DNA of 64,000 bases from CAVVIH01 sp963748295 (GCA_963748295.1 CAVVIH010000006.1:806001-870000); one strand, 5' to 3'. Shown: positions 41,911-50,207, counted from the first letter of the stretch. A program made the numbers and translations. Notes: generated by a model from the letters alone, not told the origin.

Positions 41911-42363
41911 CTACGGCTGTTTCAAGCGGCCCTGCGGCGACAACCGCCGACCGCCGGCTGAATTCGGTTTGCGCGTCGCGAGCATGCGGTGGATCTCCGC
42001 GACCAGCGCATCGGGAAGACACGGCTTGGTCACGAACGAGTCGCATCCCGCCTGTCTCGCCCCTTCGGCATGGCCGGCCAGCGCGTGGCCGGTCAGCGCG
42101 ACAACGGGAATATGCCGCGTGCGTTCGTCCATCTTCAGCCGCCGCGTCGCTTCCCATCCGTCCATCTTCGGCAGCGCAAGGTCCATCAGGATGATGTCCG
42201 GCATCAGCTCGATGGACTTGTCGATGGCTTCGACGCCGTTGGTGGCTTCTGCCACCTGGAAGCCGGAGAACTGGAGGTACGCCGAGTACATCTCGCGCGC
42301 ATCCTGATAATCCTCGACGACAAGAACGAGCGGACTGGAGGAATCTGCCATCGGGTTGGTCAC
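41911..42363 (-). CDS. single-domain response regulator (CheY-like receiver)
   Basis: This 150-residue receiver-only protein has the acidic pair in VLVVEDYQDARE, the phosphoacceptor Asp in DIILMDLALPKMDG near residue 61, the Thr in VVALTGHA and the Lys in FVTKPCLPDAL. There is no output domain; a basic 25-residue tail follows. The GTG start overlaps the histidine kinase stop by four bases (GTGA), so it should be the cognate partner. An ATG at 42351 is an alternative start. Its position between the kinase and gvpF/L implies a link to gas vesicle production or buoyancy behaviour, possibly through protein-protein contact. Confidence 0.9.
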   Translation of the reverse strand: MTNPMADSSSPLVLVVEDYQDAREMYSAYLQFSGFQVAEATNGVEAIDKSIELMPDIILMDLALPKMDGWEATRRLKMDERTRHIPVVALTGHALAGHAEGARQAGCDSFVTKPCLPDALVAEIHRMLATRKPNSAGGRRLSPQGRLKQP

Positions 42364-44489
42364 CGTCGCCTCGGCTTCGCCGGCAGCCGCAATGTGAAGA
42401 TCGATCCATGGCTGACCGCGCTCTCGAGCTCGATCGTGCCTCCGAGCATCTGCGACAGCCGCCGGCAGATCGACAGCCCGAGCCCCGTCCCGCCGTAGCC
42501 GCGGTTCGGCGAGCTATCGAGCTGGCGGAAGTCCTCGAACACTTTTGCCTGAGACTCCGGCGCGATGCCCACACCCGTGTCCTCGACCGCGATCGCGACG
42601 ATGCGGCCGTCGCCATCGTACAACGCGCCGATCGTGACGGAGCCGCGCGGCGTGAACTTCAGCGCGTTGCTCAGCAGGTTCAGCACGACCTGCTTCACCT
42701 TCTGGCGATCGCTCTTGAGCGGCGGCAGCTTGCCGCGCATCCGCGTCGTCACCGTCAGGTTCGAGCGCTTGATGATCGGCTCGAGCTCCGACATGACCTC
42801 GTTCAGCAGATCCGGGATGCGGAACGTGGAGAGGTTGAGCGGCATCCTGCCCGCTTCGATACGGGTGATGTCGAGGATGTCGTTGATCAGCGCGAGCAGG
42901 TGCCGGGAGTTCGAATCGATCCGCGTCAGGCTCTTGCGCTGCGGATCCGACACCGACCCGGTCACGCCGTTCAGGAGCATGTGGGTGTAGCCGAGGATCG
43001 CGTTGAGCGGCGTGCGGAACTCGTGCGACATGTTCGCGAGGAACTGTGACTTGAGCGCCGATGCCTGTTCGAGCGCGATGTGCTGGCGGCGCAGCAGTTC
43101 GTTCTGCTGCGCGAGCTCCGCGGTCGCTTCCTGGACCTTCCGTTCCAGTTCCGCCGAGCCCTGCTTCAACTGCTCGTAGAGCCGTCCCTTCTCCAGCGCC
43201 TCCGTGAGGTCGTGCAGGATCGTGACGACCCAGACCAGCTCTCCCTGCTCCGACAGGATGGTGCCCGCCACCGCTTCGACCGGCAGCGCCCGGCCGGTGC
43301 CCGGATCCGACAGCTGGATTTCTCCGCGGTAGCGCTGCTCGCCCGTCCGCGTCAGCACGTTCGACACGAACGACGTGAGGTTGGCACCGTTCGCCCGGAC
43401 GCGGCGCTGCGGACCTTCTCCCGCGCTGATCGGCACGTTGAACAGCCGCTCGGCCGGCTCGTTCATCAGCACGATGTCCCCTTCCTGGTCGGTGACCAGG
43501 ATCGGGTCGGCAACCGAGTCGATGATCAGATCCAGCCGGTGCCGCTCGTCGCGCACTTCCGCCTGCGCGACCCGCAGCGTGCGGTAGCTCTCTTCGATCT
43601 CCTCACGGGCGCGGGCGAGGTCGGTGATGTTGCGCAGGATCGAGACGACATACGTGCCCTGGCGTTCGTCTTTCGCCCGCGAGCTGAGCAGCTCGAACAA
43701 CAGATCGGATCCTTCGAGCGGATCGACCAGCAGCAGCTCACGCCGCGACAAGTCGGTCTGCGCGACCGCGCTGGTCGACAGCGCCGCCGAAAACAGCATG
43801 TTGTTCAACGCCACCGCACGGCGCCAGCCCTCGCTCGCTTCCTCCGGCGCCGCGAACAGCTTCTCGGCGTGCGTGTTCGCGATGATCAGTTTGCCTTCGG
43901 TGTCGGTCAGCAGGATCGGGTCGGTGACCGCGTTGATGATGCTGTACAACAGCATCCGCTCCTGGCCGAAGCGCGTCTCGGCCAGCGTCTGCCGCCCGAG
44001 CAGCCGGCCGACCTGCTTCGCGAGCATCCGGCTCACCCAGACCACGTCAGCGTTGATCTCCGGCCCGCTCGCGCTGACGATCAGGATCCCGTGGCTGACG
44101 GGCTCGACCTCCGATCGCAGCGGAAGCACGTGGAAGTTCGGAGCGTCAATCGGCGAACGGAAATTCGACGGATTGTCGAAATACAGTGGATCGGCACCGT
44201 TGAGCGCGCGAATCAGCGGGTGGGACGTGTCGTCGCGGCTGACCGAGAACTCCGCCACGTTCTCGGTCGAGACGCCGTGTTCCGCGATGAGCGACAGGTT
44301 CTGCGCCGCCGATTCGCAGACGGCGACAATTGCGTGCTGGACGCCTGCGTGAGCGGCGAGCCAGTCGACGCCGTGGCGCGCTGACGCCTGAAGGTCCGTG
44401 TTCGCCAGCAGGAACTCGGCGAAAGCGAGCCTCGCTTCCATTCCAACCTCGGCCGTCAGCGGCAGGACCGGAGCCACGGACCGGTGCAC
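42360..44489 (-). CDS. soluble PAS/GAF histidine kinase in the gas vesicle operon
   Basis: This 709-residue histidine kinase has no transmembrane segment. It has a GAF-like N-terminal domain (about 20-165), two PAS domains (LLYSIINAVTDPILLTDTEG near 185 and LDLIIDSVADPILVTDQEG near 325), and a coiled coil near 450. The HisKA box is MSHEFRTPLNAILGY, with the phospho-His near 489. An HATPase_c domain follows with N box LLNLLSNALKF, VEDTGVGIA and GYGGTGLGLSI. It would sense a cytosolic cue through the PAS/GAF domains and phosphorylate the adjacent receiver. The GTG start is three bases after the gvpA stop; ATG 44441 is possible. Such a pair inside a gvp operon is unusual. Confidence 0.9.
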   Translation of the reverse strand: MHRSVAPVLPLTAEVGMEARLAFAEFLLANTDLQASARHGVDWLAAHAGVQHAIVAVCESAAQNLSLIAEHGVSTENVAEFSVSRDDTSHPLIRALNGADPLYFDNPSNFRSPIDAPNFHVLPLRSEVEPVSHGILIVSASGPEINADVVWVSRMLAKQVGRLLGRQTLAETRFGQERMLLYSIINAVTDPILLTDTEGKLIIANTHAEKLFAAPEEASEGWRRAVALNNMLFSAALSTSAVAQTDLSRRELLLVDPLEGSDLLFELLSSRAKDERQGTYVVSILRNITDLARAREEIEESYRTLRVAQAEVRDERHRLDLIIDSVADPILVTDQEGDIVLMNEPAERLFNVPISAGEGPQRRVRANGANLTSFVSNVLTRTGEQRYRGEIQLSDPGTGRALPVEAVAGTILSEQGELVWVVTILHDLTEALEKGRLYEQLKQGSAELERKVQEATAELAQQNELLRRQHIALEQASALKSQFLANMSHEFRTPLNAILGYTHMLLNGVTGSVSDPQRKSLTRIDSNSRHLLALINDILDITRIEAGRMPLNLSTFRIPDLLNEVMSELEPIIKRSNLTVTTRMRGKLPPLKSDRQKVKQVVLNLLSNALKFTPRGSVTIGALYDGDGRIVAIAVEDTGVGIAPESQAKVFEDFRQLDSSPNRGYGGTGLGLSICRRLSQMLGGTIELESAVSHGSIFTLRLPAKPRRR

Positions 44490-44492
44490 CGT

Positions 44493-44873
44493 TTAGACCT
44501 CCGGCGTGCGTCTCCGCGCGCGGGCTCGGGTGCCCTTCGGCGCGGCCAGTTCGGCGCGCGCGCGGGCTCGGGTGCCCTTCGTCGCGGCCAGGCCCTTCGT
44601 CGCGGCCAGTTCGGCGCGCAACGCCGCGTTCTCGGCCATGACGTTCTGGGCAAGCTCCGCCTGTGGCCGCGAAACCGGAGACACCGAACCGACAGCCTCG
44701 GAGTACTTCAGGTACGTGTCGATCGACGCGACAACGACCCGCGCCTCGACCGTAATCAGATCGATGCCGACCAGCGAGACCCGGACCCAAGCGTCGATGA
44801 CAATGCCTTTGTCGAGAACACGATCGAGTACGTCGATGAGACTTGTACCGCCTGCAGCTCGTTCAACTGGCAT
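44493..44873 (-). CDS. gvpA: main gas vesicle wall protein GvpA with repetitive C-terminal extension
   Basis: Residues about 10-62 are the classic GvpA sequence: SLIDVLDRVLDKGIVIDAWV, RVSLVGIDLITVEARVVVAS and IDTYLKYSEAVG. This is the protein that forms the ribbed vesicle wall. Family members are usually 70-80 residues; here the protein runs to 126, ending in a basic, Ala/Lys/Arg-rich tail with the repeated unit RAELAA(T/P)KGTRARA. The tail is encoded by imperfect direct DNA repeats at about 44513-44610. The gene is preceded by the other GvpA-like gene and followed after three bases by the kinase. Confidence 0.93.
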   Translation of the reverse strand: MPVERAAGGTSLIDVLDRVLDKGIVIDAWVRVSLVGIDLITVEARVVVASIDTYLKYSEAVGSVSPVSRPQAELAQNVMAENAALRAELAATKGLAATKGTRARARAELAAPKGTRARARRRTPEV

Positions 44874-44910
44874 TCTGCGCTCCTGCTCGCCCTCAGTTGT
44901 CCCGTCTCCG

Positions 44911-45234
44911 TCAGCGCCGCCGCTTGGACGCCACCGACAGTGCCTCTACCTTCCGTTCGAGCTGTTCAATATGCGCGCGTAGTTCTTCGTGCTCGGCGAT
45001 CTTGCGCCGCTCGTTACCCGGCGACAGATCCCGGTCGTACCTCCACCAGTCGAGCCCGATCTCCTGGGCCTTGTCCAACGAGCAGACCAGCAGGCGGATC
45101 CGTATCGTCAGCAGTTCGACTTCCGCCAGCGACACCTTGATGTCGCCCGCGATCACCAGGCCCTTGTCGAGCACTCGGTCGAGCACGTCGACAAGGCCTG
45201 TAGCGCGGTGATGGGAAGGAAGTTCCAGTGCCAT
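44911..45234 (-). CDS. GvpA/J-family gas vesicle protein, first gene of the operon
   Basis: From ATG 45234 the 107-residue product has a short leader, the GvpA-like core GLVDVLDRVLDKGLVIAGD followed by IKVSLAEVELLTIRIRLLVC, and then a charged coiled-coil tail, HEELRAHIEQLERKVEALS. The core deviates from wall-type GvpA at several positions (AGDIKVSLAEVELLTIRIR), so a GvpJ/M-like minor role fits better. It is the promoter-proximal gene of the eleven-gene operon, with 37 bases to the next. The longer reading start at 45255 adds seven residues and is less likely. A TATCAT sequence lies nine to ten bases before the ATG. Confidence 0.88.
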   Translation of the reverse strand: MALELPSHHRATGLVDVLDRVLDKGLVIAGDIKVSLAEVELLTIRIRLLVCSLDKAQEIGLDWWRYDRDLSPGNERRKIAEHEELRAHIEQLERKVEALSVASKRRR

Positions 45235-45327
45235 GCGCGTGCGATGATATCCCACGCCCCGGGGGCAGGCAATTATGCGGCACCGGGCACGGTCTTCCCC
45301 GATGCGAACGGACGAGCTTGACGCACG

Positions 45328-45771
45328 CTACTTACGCGCGGTCGAGCTTTCCGAAATGGCCTCAACCAGCTGACCAGTCGCGTCGTCGCGATGGACCCGA
45401 GTCGCCACGTCCGCCTGCGCGATGATACCGCTGAGCCGGCCGCCGTCGTCGACCACCGGCATGCGACGGACCTGACGATCCTTCATCAGCGACATCGCCC
45501 GATCGAGATCGTCACTCTCCTTGACGCTGAGCGGATTCGGCGTCATCGCATCGCGAACGGTCGCCGATTTGACGTCGCGGTTGCCGGCGACCACTTTGGT
45601 CACGAGATCGCGATCGGTCACGATTCCAACGAGTCTCCCGTCGCTTTTGGACTCGACGACGGGGAGAGAGCCGACGTCGTGCTGACGCATCATGTCGGCG
45701 GCGCGCGCAACGGGATCACCGGGCTCACAGCAGACCGGCTCGCGGGTCATCACGTCGCTGCATTTGGGCAT
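45328..45771 (-). CDS. tandem CBS domain protein
   Basis: This 147-residue protein consists of one pair of CBS domains: CSDVMTREPVCCEPGDPVARA with VGIVTDRDLV, and VRDAMTPNPLSVKES with LSGIIAQADVA. Such Bateman modules bind adenosine nucleotides or S-adenosylmethionine and act as sensors or regulators. There is no attached enzymatic or channel domain. I use ATG 45771, which follows GGAGG by six bases; the open frame further upstream is not preceded by a ribosome site. It lies just upstream of the gas vesicle operon in the same direction, about 93 bases away; a regulatory link is possible but unproven. Confidence 0.9.
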   Translation of the reverse strand: MPKCSDVMTREPVCCEPGDPVARAADMMRQHDVGSLPVVESKSDGRLVGIVTDRDLVTKVVAGNRDVKSATVRDAMTPNPLSVKESDDLDRAMSLMKDRQVRRMPVVDDGGRLSGIIAQADVATRVHRDDATGQLVEAISESSTARK

Positions 45772-45871
45772 CTTCAACCTCCTGGACGCGGCTCTTTTCT
45801 GATGAGCCGCAATGCCAGGTGAGTTGCAATCCGTCCGCCACCTGCCGATTGAAGATCCGCGACATCCACGC

Positions 45872-47275
45872 CTACCAGTCGCTGTGGAGGGATCCCGGGC
45901 GATCGGTGCGCACATATGTATGCGCGCCGAACGCGTCCCGCTGCGCCTGAGTCAGGTTCTGCGGTAATCGAGCGGTCCGATAGCTGTCGAAGTACGTAAG
46001 CGCCGACCCATGTGCAGGAAGCGGAACACCCGCGGCGCATCCGCGTGCCACGGTCCTTCGCCATGCGTCCTGCGCCTCGCCGACGATCGGCACGATCGAC
46101 GGCGCGACGAGCAGATTCGGCAGGTCGGGCGCCGCCGCGAAGGCCTGTCGTATTGGATCGAGCAGCCGCGCGCGGATGATGCAGCCGGCTTTCCAGATGC
46201 GCGCGATTTCCGACAGATCGATGTTCCAGCCGTATGTGCGGGAGGCGTGACGGATCAGCGACATCCCCTGCGCGTAGGCGCACACACGCGACGCATACAA
46301 CGCCGCCTCCACATCGTCGACGATCTGTGCGCGCGGAGGAGCGTCGGCGAGCCTGCCGGGACCGCTGAGGATGGATGCGGCGGCGACGCGCTCGGCCTTC
46401 ATGCTCGAGAGGACGCGCGCGTCGATCGCCGCGGCGATCGTCGGAACGGGCACGCCGAGATCGAGCGCCAGGCGCGCCGTCCACCGGCCGGTCCCTTTCT
46501 GGCCCGCTTCGTCGAGCACCATGTCGACGAGCGGCTGACCGGTCTCGGTGTCGATCACCCGCGAGACGCGGGCGGTCAGCTCGATCAGAAAGGACTCCAG
46601 GCGTCCGCTGTTCCAGCGCTCGAACACGTCGGCGGTCTCCGCGTGCGACAGGCCGGCGACGCGGCGCAGCAGGTCCCACGCTTCGGCGATCAGCTGCATG
46701 TCGGCGTACTCGATGCCGTTGTGCACCATCTTCACGAAGTGCCCGGCGCCATCGGGGCCGACGTGCGTCACGCAGGGACCCGCCTCCGACTTCGCGGCAA
46801 TTGCTTCGAACACGCTCTGCACCGCGTGGTACGCCTGCAAGTCGCCGCCAGGCATCAGCGAGGGGCCGAACCGCGCCCCGTCTTCGCCACCCGACACGCC
46901 GCAGCCCATGAAGAAGATCCCGGTCGGCCGCAGCTCCGCCTCGCGGCGGCGGGTGTCCTCGAACCAGGAGTTGCCGCCGTCGATGAGGACGTCGCCGGAC
47001 TCGAGCAGCGGACGCAGCCGCGCCGTCATCTGATCGACCGGTGCGCCCGCAGGGATCATCATCATGATGCGCCGCGGCCGTTCGAGCGCGGCGGCGAGCT
47101 CCTCGAGCGTCCGCGCGCCCGTGAAGCGCGCGGTGGCATTCGCCGCCAGGAACCTGTCGATCCATTCGGTCTCGAGATTCCAGACGGCCACCGGGACGCC
47201 GCGCGATTCGATATTCAGCGCCAGGTTCCGCCCCATCGTCCCGAGGCCGACTATTCCGAATGCTGATTTCGACAT
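45872..47275 (-). CDS. gnd: 6-phosphogluconate dehydrogenase (decarboxylating)
   Basis: This 467-residue enzyme converts 6-phosphogluconate to ribulose 5-phosphate and CO2 with NADP. Visible motifs: FGIVGLGTMGRNLALNI (dinucleotide loop), VLIDGGNSWFEDTRRR, GCGVSGGEDGARFGPSLMPGG, the catalytic-lysine stretch GHFVKMVHNGIEY, and the family end DAFGAHTYVRTDRPG. The length is normal. ATG 47275 begins the NAD-binding fold. It lies downstream of opcA and zwf in the same direction but is separated from them by a 350-bp repeat and palindrome region, which may split the transcription unit. Cytosolic. Confidence 0.95.
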   Translation of the reverse strand: MSKSAFGIVGLGTMGRNLALNIESRGVPVAVWNLETEWIDRFLAANATARFTGARTLEELAAALERPRRIMMMIPAGAPVDQMTARLRPLLESGDVLIDGGNSWFEDTRRREAELRPTGIFFMGCGVSGGEDGARFGPSLMPGGDLQAYHAVQSVFEAIAAKSEAGPCVTHVGPDGAGHFVKMVHNGIEYADMQLIAEAWDLLRRVAGLSHAETADVFERWNSGRLESFLIELTARVSRVIDTETGQPLVDMVLDEAGQKGTGRWTARLALDLGVPVPTIAAAIDARVLSSMKAERVAAASILSGPGRLADAPPRAQIVDDVEAALYASRVCAYAQGMSLIRHASRTYGWNIDLSEIARIWKAGCIIRARLLDPIRQAFAAAPDLPNLLVAPSIVPIVGEAQDAWRRTVARGCAAGVPLPAHGSALTYFDSYRTARLPQNLTQAQRDAFGAHTYVRTDRPGSLHSDW

Positions 47276-47324
47276 GCTGGTCTCGTTACGAGTTGAGGAG
47301 TTCACGGTGTTCGAGGAAGAGGAG

Positions 47325-47610
47325 ATTGGCGGAGATCACGGAGATCTCAACACGGAGACACGGAGACACGGAGGTACACAGAGGAAACACGATTGCTGCG
47401 TGACATGAGTGGACTGTGGCGCCGCGCTGCGCGCGGCACGAATCGGACAAGACCCACGAATACAAGTGACGGATTTGACGTGTGGCCACTTGTATTCGCG
47501 GGTCTTGCCCGATTCGTCCGGCCGGCCGGAGGCCGGCGGGCCACAGGCCACCTCCGTGCGTCTCCGCGTCGCCGTGGCTCCGTGTTGAAAACACCGTGTC
47601 TTCCGTCAGC
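47325..47610. repeat. palindromic repeat element between opcA and gnd
   Basis: The outer parts are ACGGAGAC-type 8-mers (47335-47385) and their complements (47550-47590). Inside lies a near-perfect 30-bp inverted repeat, 47439-47468 against 47487-47516, with two mismatches, built around CGAATCGGACAAGACCC and its complement. The loop is 18 bases. The whole element could fold into a long cruciform or RNA hairpin. No coding gene is supported from 47276 to 47622. Confidence 0.85.
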
Positions 47611-47622
47611 TCCTCATCTCTC

Positions 47623-48549
47623 TCACCGCGAGCTCAATACCTTCTTCACTGCCAATTCAAACGCTCTGTCCCGAACACGTATCCTCAACTCCTCGGCCAG
47701 GAGCGCACTGTCGCTTTGATCGCCCATGGAAACGGTGCGTTGCATGTCGCGGTGGTTCTGAACCTTTGCGGACGCGACGACGCAGGCGCTGTTCGGGGTA
47801 GCGCGCAGCATCAGCGACTCTTCTTCGTTTCCCAGCCGCACCTCTTCCAGGAAGAGTCCGGCTGTGCCCGGCGTCACCTTGACCTTGATCGCGCGGTCGC
47901 GTCCGAGCGCCCCGGTCAGCCACGCCCCATACAGGGCTGCGGCCGCGTCATCACTTCCCTTGATCTCGAGGCGGTCGAAGCGCGGCGCGGCATCGCGCGC
48001 CTGCGGGATGTCGAAGAAATGCGCCATCAGCGCCCGCCATCGGGTCAGGCGCGTCCAGCGCAGATCGCTGAACGCGGCGTGGTCGAAGAAGCCGGCGGCG
48101 CGTTTCCAGATGCCGAGCGGATCGGGATCGTCGAGCACCATCCGATCCGCGAGGTGCGCGAGATCGTCGAGCAGGTCGTGTGAACATCCGCTCCACCAGA
48201 CGAGCGTCGGCAGGCTCGACAGCCGCAGCGCCGCAACCGCGTTGTTGATGAAGATCGGCCGCAGCGACTCAATCGCGACCGTGTCGTCCGACACGAACGA
48301 TTTCGGACGCGTTTCAGTGCCTTCGCAAACCAGGATCGCCCTGACCGCGGTGTCTTTGCCGAGCGTCGCGATCGTGCGGGCCGCCGCCGCGAGCCGCTCG
48401 CGCGAACAGACCGCGACGACGGTTGCGGTGAGGGTGCGCGGCGGGGTCGTGCGCATCCCGGGATCGCGTCCCCGTGCGAGCGCGTCCGCGATGCTCGAAA
48501 ACGGCACTTCCGCCGCACCCGGCAGCACCTGTTCTATCGGTCCGCTCAC
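47623..48549 (-). CDS. opcA: glucose-6-phosphate dehydrogenase assembly/activator protein OpcA
   Basis: This 308-residue OpcA-family protein has TLTATVVAVCSRERLAAAAR, the conserved PTLVWWSGCSHDLLDDLA and DSSDP-like LDDPDPLGIW blocks, and DLRWTRLTRWRALMAHFFD. OpcA promotes assembly and activity of the adjacent glucose-6-phosphate dehydrogenase in cyanobacteria and actinobacteria. The GTG at 48549 overlaps the zwf stop (GTGA), so the two are translationally coupled. Longer frames upstream lie inside zwf and are spurious. Start of the oxidative pentose phosphate operon together with zwf. Confidence 0.92.
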   Translation of the reverse strand: MSGPIEQVLPGAAEVPFSSIADALARGRDPGMRTTPPRTLTATVVAVCSRERLAAAARTIATLGKDTAVRAILVCEGTETRPKSFVSDDTVAIESLRPIFINNAVAALRLSSLPTLVWWSGCSHDLLDDLAHLADRMVLDDPDPLGIWKRAAGFFDHAAFSDLRWTRLTRWRALMAHFFDIPQARDAAPRFDRLEIKGSDDAAAALYGAWLTGALGRDRAIKVKVTPGTAGLFLEEVRLGNEEESLMLRATPNSACVVASAKVQNHRDMQRTVSMGDQSDSALLAEELRIRVRDRAFELAVKKVLSSR

Positions 48550-50072
48550 AGCGTCCTCCATCGGCGGCCCTGGCGCGCCATCAGCGCATCGGCTTCCGGC
48601 GGCCCCCACTCGCCGGCTTCGTAGATTGGAATGCTCTCGACGCGCTCGGCGGCCCATCGCTCGTGAATCGGCGTGATCAGCGCCCACGCCGCCTCGACGA
48701 AGTCGTGCCGCGCGAAGAGCGTGGGGTCGCCCAGCATCGCGTCGAGCAGCAGTGTCTCGTACGCCTCCGGAACTTCCTTTCCGAACGCCGCGCCGTAGCG
48801 GAAGTTCATCATCACCGGCGCCAGCTGCATGCGGGTCCCTGGCAGCTTCGCCTCGAACCTGATCGAGATCCCCTCGTCGGGCTGAACGTTGACGATCAAC
48901 AGGTTGGGCGCCACCGAGCTCGCGCTGACGCGCCTGAAGATCTCGAGCGGCGGACGACGGAATTGAATGGCGATCTCGGTGGTGCGCTTCGGCAGCCGTT
49001 TGCCCGTGCGCACGTAGAACGGCACGCCTGCCCATCGCCAGCTGTCGAGACCGAGCTCGAGCGCGACGTAGGTTTCGGTCGTCGACGCGGCATCGACGCC
49101 GGGTTCTTCCTTGTAGCCCGCGACGTCGCTGCCGTTGACCCACCCGGCCGCGTATTGCGCGCGGACGACCTCGGAATCGCCATCCTGCGACGCCACCGCG
49201 CTGACCGGCTGGACCGAGAGCAGCGCATCCATCTTGCGATCGCGCACGCTTTCCGCGGTGAAGGCGATCGGCGGCTCCATCGCGATGAGCGTCAGCAACT
49301 GCAGCAGGTGGTTCTGCACCATGTCGCGCAGCGCGCCCGACTTCTCGTAATACGCCGCGCGGCGCTCGACGCCGACCGTTTCCGCTGCGGTGATCTGCAC
49401 ATGATCGATGTAGCGCCGGTTCCAGACCGGCTCGAACATCCCGTTCCCGAATCGGAACACCATCAGGTTCTGGACCGTCTCCTTGCCGAGATAGTGATCG
49501 ATCCGGAAGATCTGCTCTTCGTCGAAATGGCGGTGCGCGATCCGGTTCAGCTCCCGCGCGCTCGCGAGGTCCGATCCGAACGGCTTCTCGACAATGATGC
49601 GCCGCCAGCCGTGCTCGGTGCGGGAGAGATTGCCGTTGCCGAGCTGCTCAATGACGGACGAATAGACGTCGGGCGGGATCGCGAGATAGAAGAGCACCCC
49701 CTCTTCGCCGTCGATCTCCTGCAGCCTGGCGCGCAGCCGCTCGTAGAGCTTCCCATCACCGAGCTCGCCGGACATGTAGAACATGCGCGAGGCGAGCGAT
49801 TCCGCGACTTCGTCCTGCTGCGGGTTCTCGACCCCTGCGAACTGCTTCAGGCTGTCGCGAAACTGCGTTCGAAATGCCTCGTCGTCCTGCGCCGTTCGCG
49901 CGACGCCAATCACCGCGAAACGGGCCGGCAGCCTCCGCGCGCGCGACAGGTTATAGAGGGCCGGGAGCAGCTTGCGTTTGGTGAGGTCACCGGACGCCCC
50001 GAAGATCACCAGGGTGGTCGGACCTGGCGTGGGTTCGATGCGGATCCCGTCGATGAGTGGATTCGTGTGCAC
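48546..50072 (-). CDS. zwf: glucose-6-phosphate dehydrogenase
   Basis: This 508-residue enzyme oxidises glucose 6-phosphate to 6-phosphogluconolactone with NADP. Motifs: FGASGDLTKRKLLPALYNL (dinucleotide loop), IIVEKPFGSDLASA, and the active-site block RIDHYLGKETVQN near residue 190; C-terminal domain with YVALELGLDSWRWAGVPFY. Length and order match the family. The start is a GTG at 50072. The following opcA overlaps by four bases; gnd lies further on. No lactonase gene is present in the window. Upstream is a repeat-rich gap of 567 bases. Confidence 0.96.
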   Translation of the reverse strand: MHTNPLIDGIRIEPTPGPTTLVIFGASGDLTKRKLLPALYNLSRARRLPARFAVIGVARTAQDDEAFRTQFRDSLKQFAGVENPQQDEVAESLASRMFYMSGELGDGKLYERLRARLQEIDGEEGVLFYLAIPPDVYSSVIEQLGNGNLSRTEHGWRRIIVEKPFGSDLASARELNRIAHRHFDEEQIFRIDHYLGKETVQNLMVFRFGNGMFEPVWNRRYIDHVQITAAETVGVERRAAYYEKSGALRDMVQNHLLQLLTLIAMEPPIAFTAESVRDRKMDALLSVQPVSAVASQDGDSEVVRAQYAAGWVNGSDVAGYKEEPGVDAASTTETYVALELGLDSWRWAGVPFYVRTGKRLPKRTTEIAIQFRRPPLEIFRRVSASSVAPNLLIVNVQPDEGISIRFEAKLPGTRMQLAPVMMNFRYGAAFGKEVPEAYETLLLDAMLGDPTLFARHDFVEAAWALITPIHERWAAERVESIPIYEAGEWGPPEADALMARQGRRWRTL

Positions 50073-50113
50073 GACGCGGCTGCGGTTCGCCTAATGCTAA
50101 TCCGGAAGCACTA

Positions 50114-50178
50114 TCACGTGCGACGTGCTACGTGCGGACGTGCTACGTGCGGCTTGTCACGTGCGACGTGCTGCGTGC
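50114..50178. repeat. heptamer array (ACGTGCG)n, second copy
   Basis: About eight copies of ACGTGCG/ACGTGCT. Read on the minus strand it matches the array at 14603-14680, including a GACAAGC heptamer after two CGCACGT units. Upstream of zwf. Confidence 0.85.
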
Positions 50179-50207
50179 ATCCGCTGGCGAGGGGAAAACG
50201 GTGTCAC

